From Bacteroidota bacterium (GTDB taxonomy: Bacteria; Bacteroidota; Bacteroidia; B-17B0; Aurantibacillaceae): a DNA stretch of 64,000 bases. Shown piece after piece: positions 1 through 9,008 of this stretch; within the stretch, counting starts at the first letter, position 1, and each line of letters opens with the position of its first letter. The translations under genes were made by a program, and so were the position numbers. Where the stretch lies: NCBI GenBank assembly GCA_030692515.1, contig JAUXZS010000020.1:651218-715217 (forward strand). Reading direction: 5' to 3'. The notes under the pieces are model-generated. The model saw only the letters and a list, made by a program, of their open reading frames with translations, ran no database searches and was not told where the DNA came from.

Positions 1-1368
1 ACATCTGGTGTTGGAAGCATTCTTTTAACTTATACTACCGCCTCTTCACCAAGCGGCTTATGTCCTGCTCAGGCAACTACTGCTGTTAACGTTTATTCAT
101 TAGCGTTACCTGCCATTACACCGGTTGGTCCGTTTTGTAATACCGCAGCGCCACTTCAATTACAAGTTTCACCATTAGGTGGAGTATTTGGGGGTGCAAA
201 TAATGGTGCAACCACTCCAATCGGAGGTTTTAATCCTGCTTTTGCAATAATTGGTAATAATATTATTAATTACAGTGTAACATCTGGCCCTTGTATTGCT
301 TTTGCACAAACTACAATTTCGATAGAGAAATTTATTTCTGCCGATTTTTCACAATATGCTGGACCTTATTGTAGAAATGATGCTCCCATTAACTTAAATA
401 GTATTGTTCAAAATCCGGGAGGAGTTTGGACTGGACCGGGAGTTGTTGGGAGTTTATTCACACCAGCAAATGCTAATATTGGAAATAATAATGTTATTAC
501 TTATTTAACCCACTCTATGCCAACAGCTGGTTTATGCCCTGACACTAGTTCTGTTCGTATTCAAGTTAATGAAATACCAGTTGTATCGGTAGTTAGTAAT
601 ACAGAAAAAGGTTGCTCGCCTGTTGAGGTAATTTTTAATACTCCAAGCGCAAATACAGGAAGTGGACAATGGAATTTAGGAGATGGATCAGATCCGGTAT
701 CTGGTTTAACAGTTACACACATTTATACAACTCCTGGTTCTTATACTATTACATTTAATTATCAAGATGAAATTGGATGTTCAACGCAGGCAATACTAAG
801 TCATCCGATTGATGTTTATGAAATGCCTAGAGCTAATTTCAATTACAATCCAGATGAAGTAACTATTGCTAATCCAGAAGTTCAATTTTCTAACCTGAGC
901 ACAATTTTAGGAAACAATACATATCAATGGCAAATTTCTAATCTATATCAATTAAACGATGTTAATCCAAAAGTAATTTTCCCTTCTGCGGGTGATTATG
1001 AAATCATGTTAACTGCAACAACTATTCATGGTTGTAAAGATGTTGTTTCAAAAGTTGTTCAAGTATTAAATGATTATGGTATCTATATTCCAACATCATT
1101 TACTCCAAACTTTGATGGCTTAAACGATTACTTTATTCCAGTTTTCTCGCCATATGGCTTAGACCTTAAAACATATGATATGGAAGTGTTTGATCGTTGG
1201 GGACACTCAATGTTCCATACAAAAGACTTTACAAAAGGATGGGACGGAACGGTTAACAATAAGGGGGATGAAATTTTAAAACAAGATGTTTATGTTTACA
1301 AAGTTAGATTTAAAGACATTGATGGAAAAATTCATAACAAAACCGGACATGTTACTTTAATGAAATAA
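1..1368 (+). CDS. Large T9SS surface protein, C-terminal part (type B sorting domain); 5' end outside window
   Basis: The reading frame is open from base 1, so only the last 455 codons are seen. The visible part has repeated Ig-like/PKD-like beta-sandwich segments (for example WNLGDGSDPVSG, near codon 220) and ends with the gliding-motility-associated C-terminal domain: IYIPTSFTPNFDGLNDYFIP, then FDRWG and GWDGT, ending GHVTLMK. That module (CHU_C, type B sorting signal) directs export through the type IX secretion system and attachment at the cell surface. Such proteins are usually adhesins or matrix components of several thousand residues. An internal ATG at 517 is not a real start, because the frame and the domain repeats continue upstream. 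A strong hairpin follows the stop. The class is secure; the specific function is unknown. Confidence 0.93.
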   Translation, partial: TSGVGSILLTYTTASSPSGLCPAQATTAVNVYSLALPAITPVGPFCNTAAPLQLQVSPLGGVFGGANNGATTPIGGFNPAFAIIGNNIINYSVTSGPCIAFAQTTISIEKFISADFSQYAGPYCRNDAPINLNSIVQNPGGVWTGPGVVGSLFTPANANIGNNNVITYLTHSMPTAGLCPDTSSVRIQVNEIPVVSVVSNTEKGCSPVEVIFNTPSANTGSGQWNLGDGSDPVSGLTVTHIYTTPGSYTITFNYQDEIGCSTQAILSHPIDVYEMPRANFNYNPDEVTIANPEVQFSNLSTILGNNTYQWQISNLYQLNDVNPKVIFPSAGDYEIMLTATTIHGCKDVVSKVVQVLNDYGIYIPTSFTPNFDGLNDYFIPVFSPYGLDLKTYDMEVFDRWGHSMFHTKDFTKGWDGTVNNKGDEILKQDVYVYKVRFKDIDGKIHNKTGHVTLMK

Positions 1369-1385
1369 TAAAACTTAATTTATTC

Positions 1386-1417
1386 AAAAGCCTTACCTTT
1401 ACGGTAAGGCTTTTTTT
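1386..1417 (+). terminator. Rho-independent-type hairpin between surface protein gene and HerA-like gene
   Basis: A perfect 12-bp inverted repeat: AAAAGCCTTACC at 1386-1397, a 5-base loop, and GGTAAGGCTTTT at 1403-1414, continued by three more T. This is a textbook intrinsic terminator for the upstream gene. Unusually, the last T sits directly before the ATG of the next gene at 1418, so that gene has no leader outside the hairpin. Confidence 0.85.
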
Positions 1418-2962
1418 ATGGGACAAATAGAAGATTTTAAAAAACAACTTATTAAAGGAAATGATACAAGTGGAGAATTTATTACACTTGGCGCAGCTTT
1501 GTTTGAAAATGAACCACAAAAAGATGTCCAAATAAAACTTCCATTAAGAACATTAAACAGACATGGTTTAATTGCTGGTGCTACTGGAACTGGAAAAACT
1601 TTAACCCTGCAAGTTATTGCAGAGAATATGTGTAATGCAGGTATACCAGTTCTACTTATGGATTTGAAAGGAGATTTAAGTGGAATTTCTAAAGCTGGTG
1701 TTATTAATCCAAAAATAGAGGAGCGTCATAATTTAATTGGAATAGATTTTAACCCAATTGGAATAACCACTGAGTTCTTAAGTTTATCAAAAGAAAATGG
1801 GGTAAGATTACGTGCAACCGTTTCGGAATTTGGACCAGTTTTATTTTCCAAAATATTAGATTTAAACGATACTCAAAGTGGTATTGTTGCTGTGTTATTT
1901 AAATATGCCGATGATAAAAAGTTACCATTATTGGATTTAAAAGATTTCAAACAACTTCTTCAATTTTCAACAGACGGAGGTAAACTAGAAATCCAAAAAC
2001 AATATGGAAACATTCCAACATCAAGTACCTCAATTATATTAAGAAAAATTATAGAATTAGAAAGTCAAGGTGCCGAATTATTTTTTGGAGAAAAAAGTTT
2101 TGAGGTATCAGACTTAGTTAGAAAAGATAGTTCTGGAAAAGGAATTGCTTCGGTTATTAGATTAACAGATATTCAAGATAAACCCAAATTATTTTCAACA
2201 TTTATGCTAAGTTTATTGGCTGAAGTATACGCTTCATTTCCAGAAGCAGGCGATTTAGAAAAACCAAAACTGTGCATCTTTATTGATGAAGCTCATATAA
2301 TATTTAATGAAGCATCAAAAGCTTTATTAGATCAAATCGAATCGATAATAAAACTAATTCGTTCTAAAGGAGTTGGAATATTTTTTATCACTCAAAATCC
2401 ATACGATATACCCGATTCTGTGCTTTCACAACTTGGTCTCAAAGTACAACACGCTTTGAGAGCATTTACCGAAAAAGATAGGAAAGCCATTAAAAAAACA
2501 GCCGAAAATTATCCAATATCTGAATTTTATAAAACAGATGAGTTATTGACTAGTTTAGGGATTGGGCAGGCATTAGTAACTGCTTTAAACGAAAAAGGTA
2601 TACCTACTCCATTAGCAGCGGTTCATTTAAGGGCGCCATCAAGTAGAATTGGGATTTTATCTTCGGAAGAGATTTTAGAAAATGTAAACGCAAGTAGCTT
2701 AGCTTTAAAATATAGTGAAGTTATAGATAGAGAAAGTGCCTACGAAATATTAAATGATAAAATAAATTCAACGGCTGATGAGGAAAAATCTGCTGACAAA
2801 CCTAAAACAAAACAAAAGGAAGAAAAAACCGTTTTAGAAAAGGCCTCTGAAAACACAATGGTTAGACAAATTGGAAGAACTGTAATGAAAGAAGTTGCAA
2901 GAGGTCTACTTGGAGTATTAGGCTTAGGCGGAACCAACAAAAAGAAAAAAGGTTGGTTTTAA
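1418..2962 (+). CDS. HerA-like/DUF853 P-loop ATPase (YjgR family)
   Basis: A 514-residue FtsK/HerA-superfamily ATPase of the DUF853 (YjgR) family. Walker A is GATGTGKT at residues 54-61, preceded by the family signature LNRHGLIAGATG. Walker B is LCIFIDEAH at 285-293. The C-terminus is lysine-rich and ends in a glycine-rich tail. E. coli YjgR is poorly characterised; homologues are assumed to be DNA-translocating or NTP-driven motor proteins. The ATG at 1418 fits the family N-terminus, and no later in-frame ATG precedes the Walker motif. The start codon touches the T-run of a terminator hairpin and no ribosome binding site is visible. There is no nuclease neighbour such as NurA, so a HerA-NurA repair or defence role is not supported here. 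Confidence 0.9.
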   Translation: MGQIEDFKKQLIKGNDTSGEFITLGAALFENEPQKDVQIKLPLRTLNRHGLIAGATGTGKTLTLQVIAENMCNAGIPVLLMDLKGDLSGISKAGVINPKIEERHNLIGIDFNPIGITTEFLSLSKENGVRLRATVSEFGPVLFSKILDLNDTQSGIVAVLFKYADDKKLPLLDLKDFKQLLQFSTDGGKLEIQKQYGNIPTSSTSIILRKIIELESQGAELFFGEKSFEVSDLVRKDSSGKGIASVIRLTDIQDKPKLFSTFMLSLLAEVYASFPEAGDLEKPKLCIFIDEAHIIFNEASKALLDQIESIIKLIRSKGVGIFFITQNPYDIPDSVLSQLGLKVQHALRAFTEKDRKAIKKTAENYPISEFYKTDELLTSLGIGQALVTALNEKGIPTPLAAVHLRAPSSRIGILSSEEILENVNASSLALKYSEVIDRESAYEILNDKINSTADEEKSADKPKTKQKEEKTVLEKASENTMVRQIGRTVMKEVARGLLGVLGLGGTNKKKKGWF

Positions 2963-3010
2963 ATTAAATCTTCTTAACAGTATGTTAAAAACCAATATTT
3001 TTTAATTTAA

Positions 3011-3027
3011 TAGATTTGGTAATTTTG
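3011..3027 (+). promoter_or_regulatory. Candidate purQ promoter -7 elements
   Basis: Two adjacent matches to the Bacteroidota -7 element TAnnTTTG, TAGATTTG (3011-3018) and TAATTTTG (3020-3027), lie 19-28 bases before the purQ ATG. No clear TTTG -33 box is found at 19-21 bases upstream, so the call rests on the -7 match and position. Confidence 0.45.
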
Positions 3028-3045
3028 TAATCTAAAATAACAAAA

Positions 3046-3738
3046 ATGAAATTTGGCGTAGTTGTATTTCCCGGCTCTAATTGTGACGAAGACATGGTGT
3101 ATGTTTTAAAAAACATCATGAAACAAGAAACGATAAAACTTTGGCATAAAGATACTGATCTTCAAGGCTGCACTCATATAATTTTACCAGGTGGTTTTTC
3201 TTATGGTGATTATTTAAGAAGTGGTGCCATCGCAAGATTTTCGCCAATAATGGAGAGTGTTATTAAACACGCAAATAATGGTGGCTTTTTATTTGGAGTT
3301 TGTAATGGCTTTCAAATTTTATGCGAAAGTGGTTTGTTACCCGGTGCATTATTGCATAACAACACTCGTAAATTTATTTGTAAAAACGTTTATATTAAAT
3401 CGCAAACACCTAACTCACTAATAACTTCTCAGGTTCCAGAAAATAAAGCATTAAAAATTCCGATTGCTCATGGTGAAGGAAAATATTTTGCAGATACAGA
3501 AACCATGAAAAAACTAAATGAAAACAAACAAATTTTATTTAGGTATTGTGATGAAAATGGAAACATTACCGATGAGGCTAATCCAAATGGTGCATTAGAA
3601 AATGTTGCAGGTGTTTGTAATGAAAAACGTAACGTATTTGGCATGATGCCTCATCCTGAAAGGGCAGCCGATGGATTACTTGGAAACGAAGATGGTAAAT
3701 TTTTGTTTGAGAGTATTATTAATCTAGTAGTGGCTTAA
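3046..3738 (+). CDS. purQ: Phosphoribosylformylglycinamidine synthase, glutaminase subunit PurQ
   Basis: PurQ supplies ammonia from glutamine to PurL in step four of de novo purine synthesis. The 230-residue protein is a full-length class I glutamine amidotransferase. The N-terminus is [15 protein letters not shown], the nucleophile is Cys86 in GVCNGFQ, and the rest of the triad is His203 and Glu205 in MPHPER. The oxyanion region [14 protein letters not shown] is intact. A stand-alone PurQ implies a separate PurL (and probably PurS) elsewhere, not the fused long PurL. The stop overlaps the end of the convergent DUF2304 gene by 4 bases, with no terminator hairpin between them. purN and purA lie far away in the window, so the purine genes are dispersed. 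Confidence 0.97.
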   Translation: MKFGVVVFPGSNCDEDMVYVLKNIMKQETIKLWHKDTDLQGCTHIILPGGFSYGDYLRSGAIARFSPIMESVIKHANNGGFLFGVCNGFQILCESGLLPGALLHNNTRKFICKNVYIKSQTPNSLITSQVPENKALKIPIAHGEGKYFADTETMKKLNENKQILFRYCDENGNITDEANPNGALENVAGVCNEKRNVFGMMPHPERAADGLLGNEDGKFLFESIINLVVA

Positions 3739-4082
3739 TTAGCTTTTTTTTCTGAAACTTTTTCTTTCAAAAGTGCAATTTCTTGTGCCAATTTTTTTAT
3801 TTGCTCATGCTGCTTTGAGTTTACGACAGAAAGGTGAATTAAAAAAATAAAAATCATAAAAAAGAAGAAAATAAAAATAAGTGCCGGCGCATAATAAACA
3901 CCAAAAAATTTTGCCAGCAAATCTAAACTCTCTCTCCACACAGAAAACACCAAGAAAATTAACCCCATCAATATCCAAATTATAGAATATTCAGTCCTTA
4001 ATTTTCCCTTTATTATAAACCTAGAAATTAATCCTATAAAAAATAAAACTGCAATAATTGCTACGATTTGAATTTTATCCAT
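3735..4082 (-). CDS. DUF2304 small membrane protein
   Basis: A 115-residue protein with three hydrophobic segments (about 5-25, 33-50 and 62-85) followed by a charged predicted coiled-coil tail rich in Lys, Glu and Gln. The layout matches DUF2304, a family repeatedly encoded next to dolichol-phosphate-mannose-synthase-like GT2 enzymes. It overlaps the upstream GT2 gene by 8 bases, so the two are translationally linked. Inference: it anchors the GT2 enzyme at the membrane or helps flip its polyprenyl-phosphate-sugar product, as GtrA does for other GT2 enzymes. It is the last gene of the long minus-strand run. Confidence 0.8.
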   Translation of the reverse strand: MDKIQIVAIIAVLFFIGLISRFIIKGKLRTEYSIIWILMGLIFLVFSVWRESLDLLAKFFGVYYAPALIFIFFFFMIFIFLIHLSVVNSKQHEQIKKLAQEIALLKEKVSEKKAN

Positions 4083-4806
4083 TTGACTTCATTTTTAAAT
4101 GTAAAAACAGTGTATTTAAAGATACCTTAATCATATAGTATATACTTGTAAATTTTCTTATTGAAGATACTCCAGCCAAACGTTCTTGCATCAAAACAGA
4201 CACTTCTTTTATTTTTAATTTTTTATGCGTTAAATAAACAATAGCTTCTGGCTCTGGATATTCATCTGGATAATAATTAATAAGCTCGCTAATCGCCTTT
4301 CTATTGTATGCACGATAGCCAGACGTAGAATCCTTAATTGAAATACCTACCAGCAATTTATTCAACTTCGAAAAAAAATCAATACCAAATCTTCTCAGTG
4401 CTGATGATTGAAAGCCTTCCTTATCAATATATCGGGAACCTATAATAACATCTGCCTCATTGTTTACTAATGGTAAAATAATTTTATGTAATTCAGATGG
4501 AGGGTGTTGTCCATCACCATCCATTTGTATTGCAAAATCAAAATTATTTTCAAAAGCGTACATAAATCCAAGTTGAACAGTTCCACCTATACCCAAATTT
4601 ATGGGATTGTCTAAAAAAGTAGCACCAATTTTTTCCAAGTTATTTAATGTATTATCACTAGAGCAATCATTTATGAAGAGTGGTGTTATTTGACAATTTT
4701 CAATTCTTAAAGCCTGCAATTGTTCAAATAAAACAGACACATTATCTTGTTCGTTATAACAGGGAATAATTATGAGTAGTTTTTTATTGATCACGATCTT
4801 CCCCAC
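4075..4806 (-). CDS. GT2 glycosyltransferase, polyprenyl-phosphate sugar synthase type (DPM1-like)
   Basis: A 243-residue GT-A fold glycosyltransferase of family 2. The start of the domain is LLIIIPCYNEQDNVS and the metal-nucleotide motif is QMDGDGQHPP (about residue 94). There is no C-terminal membrane domain, consistent with the separate DUF2304 partner downstream. DPM1-like enzymes move a sugar from NDP-sugar to polyprenyl phosphate on the cytoplasmic face. Two GT-C proteins, the class that uses such lipid-linked sugars on the outer face, lie directly upstream. The start overlaps the preceding gene by 23 bases. The sugar cannot be read from sequence. Confidence 0.88.
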   Translation of the reverse strand: MGKIVINKKLLIIIPCYNEQDNVSVLFEQLQALRIENCQITPLFINDCSSDNTLNNLEKIGATFLDNPINLGIGGTVQLGFMYAFENNFDFAIQMDGDGQHPPSELHKIILPLVNNEADVIIGSRYIDKEGFQSSALRRFGIDFFSKLNKLLVGISIKDSTSGYRAYNRKAISELINYYPDEYPEPEAIVYLTHKKLKIKEVSVLMQERLAGVSSIRKFTSIYYMIKVSLNTLFLHLKMKSNG

Positions 4807-6193
4807 TTCTTAATTTTTCATAATCAGGACTTGTCAAATTATCCCAATAAAAACTTTCATCAATTTTTTTAAATTCTCTAAAATTTTTCCAATAAATTTT
4901 TTCATTCATAGCATTAAAATGAATGAAATTTTTTGTGTACTGATAGGTTTGACCAATGTTTAAACAAACACATAGTATTATAAAAACAGTAGTTGCTAAT
5001 ATTACAAGAGGTTTTAAAAAATATTTTTTATTGGAGTAGAAAATAAAATCTACAAAAAAAGCAATTGGGATTGAAAGGTATGCAATATGTTGACAAAAAC
5101 CTCTAGCTCCAAAACTTCCTCCAAAAAACCAATCCCACCAACAACTTAAAACATAAATAAATAAACAAGTAACAAAAATAAATACCCATTTAGAAATAGG
5201 AAAATCTTTTTTGATAAAGAAAAAGCCAATGAAAGCAGTTATAATAATTGGGGTGTAGGTAAGCCAACCTTTTCGGTAACTAAATAAAATATTAATTATT
5301 TGCGGGTCGTTCCAAAAAAAACGTTCTCCGGGATATGAAAAATAAAGATATGTTCCTGTTTGATTTTTCCAAAAAATAAACTGTGGAGTCCAAAGCAAAA
5401 ATCCAATAATTGCTATAATTATAAAATGAAAATAATTAGACAGAAAAAATTTAAATTTAGTTTTAAGGTCTGCCACAGACTTTACATTCCAAAAAATAAA
5501 AAATAACAGAATTATAATTTCTGTCGGTCGGATAAGCGAAATAAGACCTATTACAATTCCCAGCAAAACAGTATAAATAATTTTTTGTTCTTTATGCCAT
5601 TTGTATGTTAAACTTAAAAAAGCAGAAAAAAGAAAAAACAAATAACTATGACTCATCTCATTAACACAATAAGTATAGTAGAAAAGCATGGTTCCAAAAA
5701 AAACTGATATCAATGTTATTGTAGTGACAATTTCATTAAAAAAATTCTTTAAAAAATTTCGAAGGATAATCATCCCAAGCATCACATAAAAAATACCTCC
5801 CCAGTAATTACAGGTTGCAAATGGTTCGCTAAAACCATCCATAGGACTTTTTTGGTTATAGGCTATTTTGTAGCCAAGCGCAAAAAAAGGAGCGTATAAA
5901 ACAGACATGCCATAGGTTGTTTTTGGCATATGTGTTCCTTTTGGCCCAACTGCCAGATAACCTGCATATCTACTATCAAATTCAAAGGAATTGCTATTAC
6001 AAAATTTGTAGGGCAAATAACTATAATAATGCATGGCGTCCCAAGAAAAACCAGATTCACCCTTAGATGAATTCCATGGACGCCAAAAGTCAACAAACCA
6101 AAAAGAAAAACAAAAACTAAAAATTAATAAAATAACACTTGGTTTTTTTAAAGTAGCTTCAGAAAAAAAATATTTAGAAAAATTAAATTTCAT
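4784..6193 (-). CDS. Multi-spanning membrane protein, probable GT-C glycosyltransferase
   Basis: A 469-residue protein with about ten to eleven hydrophobic helices and a charged C-terminal tail. The first extracytoplasmic loop carries acidic and aromatic residues (SWDAMHYYSYLPYKF, about 49-63), the position where GT-C enzymes hold the catalytic Asp. A second loop has WWDWFFGGSFGARGF, a pattern seen in bacterial mannosyltransferase-like GT-C proteins. The 23-base overlap with the GT2 gene and the GT-C neighbour suggest it uses the lipid-linked sugar made next door. No family can be named with certainty. Confidence 0.65.
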   Translation of the reverse strand: MKFNFSKYFFSEATLKKPSVILLIFSFCFSFWFVDFWRPWNSSKGESGFSWDAMHYYSYLPYKFCNSNSFEFDSRYAGYLAVGPKGTHMPKTTYGMSVLYAPFFALGYKIAYNQKSPMDGFSEPFATCNYWGGIFYVMLGMIILRNFLKNFFNEIVTTITLISVFFGTMLFYYTYCVNEMSHSYLFFLFSAFLSLTYKWHKEQKIIYTVLLGIVIGLISLIRPTEIIILLFFIFWNVKSVADLKTKFKFFLSNYFHFIIIAIIGFLLWTPQFIFWKNQTGTYLYFSYPGERFFWNDPQIINILFSYRKGWLTYTPIIITAFIGFFFIKKDFPISKWVFIFVTCLFIYVLSCWWDWFFGGSFGARGFCQHIAYLSIPIAFFVDFIFYSNKKYFLKPLVILATTVFIILCVCLNIGQTYQYTKNFIHFNAMNEKIYWKNFREFKKIDESFYWDNLTSPDYEKLRSGEDRDQ

Positions 6194-6220
6194 TTTATAT
6201 CAATTATTTTCTCTCGACTC

Positions 6221-7819
6221 TTATCTTAGTTTGTAAATGATTAAACCTCGATGAGTTGAAATTACTTTATCACTAATATCTTTACCATACATTTTATTAA
6301 ACATAACAGAGTCGGTTAAAACAAAATACTTAAATTTTGGGTTATTCATTGTGATATCTAAACCTTCTTTGGAAATTCCCTGATCAAAACTATAACCTAA
6401 TTGATTTGAAAGGTACAATGCGTTACAGAAAGATATATCAAACCCGATCAAAACCTTATCAGATCTCCTAATTCCTAATGCTCTTAATTTTGGCTCCAGG
6501 TCTTCGAACTGCCTGTAATTCCCATAAAAATCTATTGCGTACTCACTATACCTATCATTATATACCAACTTTGTCCTTACTAAACATTCTTTCACATTAA
6601 AAAACAAAACTATGAATAAAATGAATTTAGTGATTGAAAGATATTTTTCGGAAATTGTATTTACTAGATCAGCAAATGTTAAAAACAAAAGGAAAACACA
6701 GGGTAAAATTGCTATGATATAATAATCATGCCATCTAAATTGGTTAAAGAAAAAGTAAACATAAAAGACACAACCTAAAACATAAAGTAAAGTAATTGAA
6801 AACAAAAAACGATTTACTAGCTTGTAACTTAGCGCAAAAAATAAAATTATACCGCAAATAAAAACATAAGTTTCATAAGGATAATAATCAAACATCCATA
6901 AATTTTTTACAGTATCAAAAATGCTTTTAGCAACTTCCAAATCATTAACCATTACTGGCGATAAGGAAAAAGTTTCGTTATGATGAGCCATGCTCAACCA
7001 TGAGGCATAAAAATACCAAGCAAATACTACTAGCATTCCTCCAGTAATTCTTAAAAAAACTGCCTTTTTATTTTTAAATATGTGTAACTCTTGTTTAGTT
7101 TTAAAAAACTTTAAGTGATCCAAAATCAATAAACAAATAATGGCTACAAATCCAATAATTGCAATTGATTTAATTAAAGCGGCAAGAGTAGCAAAAAATA
7201 TAAACCAATTAAGGTCTTTATTTTTATTTGAACTTAAGTACTTAAAAAAGAAATACCAAGAGGTTAGCGTAAATGCAAGACTGGGGACATCCGGCATAAA
7301 GCTTGGGGAATAATAGAGCAATACCGGAGAACAAATAACCGCCGCTACAATTCCAATAGAAAGCAAATAATTTTTTATAAACCGCAACACTAATAAATTA
7401 AAGAAAACTAAACCTAGTGTAATAATTAACAAACCAATAATTCTTAGATATATCTCATTAAACCCAAATAGTTTATACATTACAGCTCCTCCGTAATATA
7501 CTATTGGAAATTCTAACCCAGTAATTCCAACCCCAACAGAATCTTTTTGAACCATTGGCTTAAAAAAATTCATCTCGTTCTCATAATAATTAAGAGCAAC
7601 AGAAGCTCTCTGGCATTGGGCAGAAGAATGAATAGAACGAGGTCTCTTTTCAATATATTTATAGACGCCGACGTAGTAATAAAAAAAATGCAAAAAAATC
7701 AAAAATAAAAGAGTAGGTATTACTTTTTTTAACATTGGATTTTGAATTTCAAACTTCTTAGAAATCAAATTCACTTTGTTATTCAAATAACTTATATTGT
7801 TTTTTAATTTACTAAGCAC
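6221..7819 (-). CDS. GT39/ArnT-type GT-C glycosyltransferase
   Basis: A 532-residue membrane protein with a short cytoplasmic N-terminus, about eleven transmembrane helices and a soluble C-terminal domain (about 430-532). Loop one contains the region HSSAQCQRASVALNYYEN followed by GITGLEFPIVYYGGAVMYKL, typical of glycosyltransferase family 39 (PMT/ArnT-like) proteins annotated in Bacteroidota. Such enzymes transfer a sugar from polyprenyl phosphate to protein, lipid A or polymer on the periplasmic face. It starts 3 bases after the lipoprotein gene and is followed after 27 bases by the second GT-C gene. The acceptor is unknown. Confidence 0.75.
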   Translation of the reverse strand: MLSKLKNNISYLNNKVNLISKKFEIQNPMLKKVIPTLLFLIFLHFFYYYVGVYKYIEKRPRSIHSSAQCQRASVALNYYENEMNFFKPMVQKDSVGVGITGLEFPIVYYGGAVMYKLFGFNEIYLRIIGLLIITLGLVFFNLLVLRFIKNYLLSIGIVAAVICSPVLLYYSPSFMPDVPSLAFTLTSWYFFFKYLSSNKNKDLNWFIFFATLAALIKSIAIIGFVAIICLLILDHLKFFKTKQELHIFKNKKAVFLRITGGMLVVFAWYFYASWLSMAHHNETFSLSPVMVNDLEVAKSIFDTVKNLWMFDYYPYETYVFICGIILFFALSYKLVNRFLFSITLLYVLGCVFYVYFFFNQFRWHDYYIIAILPCVFLLFLTFADLVNTISEKYLSITKFILFIVLFFNVKECLVRTKLVYNDRYSEYAIDFYGNYRQFEDLEPKLRALGIRRSDKVLIGFDISFCNALYLSNQLGYSFDQGISKEGLDITMNNPKFKYFVLTDSVMFNKMYGKDISDKVISTHRGLIIYKLR

Positions 7820-7822
7820 AAC

Positions 7823-8350
7823 TTATAATTTAGTTTTTATTTTAACTATTAAGGTATCTAAATCAAATTTCTCGATATTTGTATTACCCAAGCATGCAGA
7901 AACCTCAATAAAATTAAAAGTTTTATTGTCACGTTGCTGCCCAACCTCAATTGAATCAGAGAACCAACACCATTTATTCACATCAAGATAACTATACTTT
8001 AAAGGCATATTTTTCCATATCAACACTTTATTACTATCCTCTTGCAAAACTGTTATGTTAAAAAAAGAATTTGTATAAACCTGATTTGTTCTACCCTTTG
8101 CTTTAAAAATAATCCAAAGTTTTTTATCTTTAAATTCATCTTTTAGTTTATAAACGCTTCCTAAACCGTAAGAATTTGGCTTCACTAATCTTGAAAATTT
8201 AAAATTTAAAATAGAATCATGTAAAAGTGAGTCGTCTCTTAATTTTGCTTTATTTACCACAACTACTTCTTCATAAATTGTTATATACTTTTGGTTACAC
8301 CCAAATAGCGTAAATGAAATAGCAAGACATATAAAAAACTTATTCAACAT
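7823..8350 (-). CDS. Small lipoprotein of unknown function
   Basis: A 175-residue protein with a lipoprotein signal peptide: hydrophobic core and lipobox LFGC with the acylated cysteine at residue 18. The mature part looks beta-rich and I do not recognise a family. Its start overlaps the scoB stop by one base and it ends 3 bases before a GT-C gene, placing it at the junction of metabolic and glycosylation genes in one apparent transcription unit. A periplasmic or outer-membrane accessory to surface glycosylation is possible, but this rests on position alone. Confidence 0.75.
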   Translation of the reverse strand: MLNKFFICLAISFTLFGCNQKYITIYEEVVVVNKAKLRDDSLLHDSILNFKFSRLVKPNSYGLGSVYKLKDEFKDKKLWIIFKAKGRTNQVYTNSFFNITVLQEDSNKVLIWKNMPLKYSYLDVNKWCWFSDSIEVGQQRDNKTFNFIEVSACLGNTNIEKFDLDTLIVKIKTKL

Positions 8351-9006
8351 TATATTACCATCTCTTTTATATCACCATCAATAATTAATTTTCCGGCTGT
8401 AGCATTTTTAATTTGTTCGATACTTATTCCGGGAGCTCTTTCTAATAATTTAAAGCCGCCCTCGGGTAAAATTTCATACACACCTAATTCTGTTACAATT
8501 TTTTTAACGCAACTTACGCCAGTTAGTGGCAAATCGCATTTTGATAATAGTTTTGATTGACCAGCTTTATTAACCTGTTGCATTGCTACAATAATATTTT
8601 TAGCACTTGCCACAAGGTCCATTGCGCCACCCATTCCTTTAACCATTTTCCCTGGAATCTTCCAGTTGGCTATATCTCCATTCTCACTCACTTCCATTGC
8701 CCCTAAGATGGTGAGGTGAACTTTTTGAGAACGAATCATTCCAAAACTCATTGCGCTGTCAAAAATAGAAGCGCCTGGAAGTAAAGTTACTGTTTGTTTG
8801 CCAGCGTTAATAAGGTCGGCGTCTTCTTCTCCTTCAAATGGAAATGGTCCCATTCCTAAAATACCATTTTCACTTTGCAGCTCAACATTTATTCCTTCTG
8901 GAATATAATTTGCGACTAAAGTTGGGATACCAATTCCTAAGTTTACAAACATTCCATCTTTAACTTCTTTTGCAATTCGTTTTGCTATACCGTTTTTGTC
9001 TAACAT
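8350..9006 (-). CDS. scoB: 3-oxoacid CoA-transferase subunit B
   Basis: The beta subunit of a two-subunit class I CoA-transferase (SCOT/AtoDA type), which moves CoA between succinyl-CoA or acetyl-CoA and a 3-oxoacid such as acetoacetate. The 218 residues are full length for a stand-alone subunit. The catalytic glutamate is Glu46 in SENGILG and the loop GIGIPTLVANYIPEG is intact. The partner subunit A lies at 11465-12175, separated by the MBOAT and SGNH-like genes, whereas these subunits are normally adjacent. The start is 2 bases after the SGNH-like gene, so co-expression is still likely. Confidence 0.94.
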   Translation of the reverse strand: MLDKNGIAKRIAKEVKDGMFVNLGIGIPTLVANYIPEGINVELQSENGILGMGPFPFEGEEDADLINAGKQTVTLLPGASIFDSAMSFGMIRSQKVHLTILGAMEVSENGDIANWKIPGKMVKGMGGAMDLVASAKNIIVAMQQVNKAGQSKLLSKCDLPLTGVSCVKKIVTELGVYEILPEGGFKLLERAPGISIEQIKNATAGKLIIDGDIKEMVI

Positions 9007-9008
9007 AA

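Noticed and set aside
1418..2962. HerA-NurA type DNA repair or defence pair
   Set aside because: No nuclease gene is adjacent, and the sequence matches the DUF853/YjgR branch, so a paired system is not supported.
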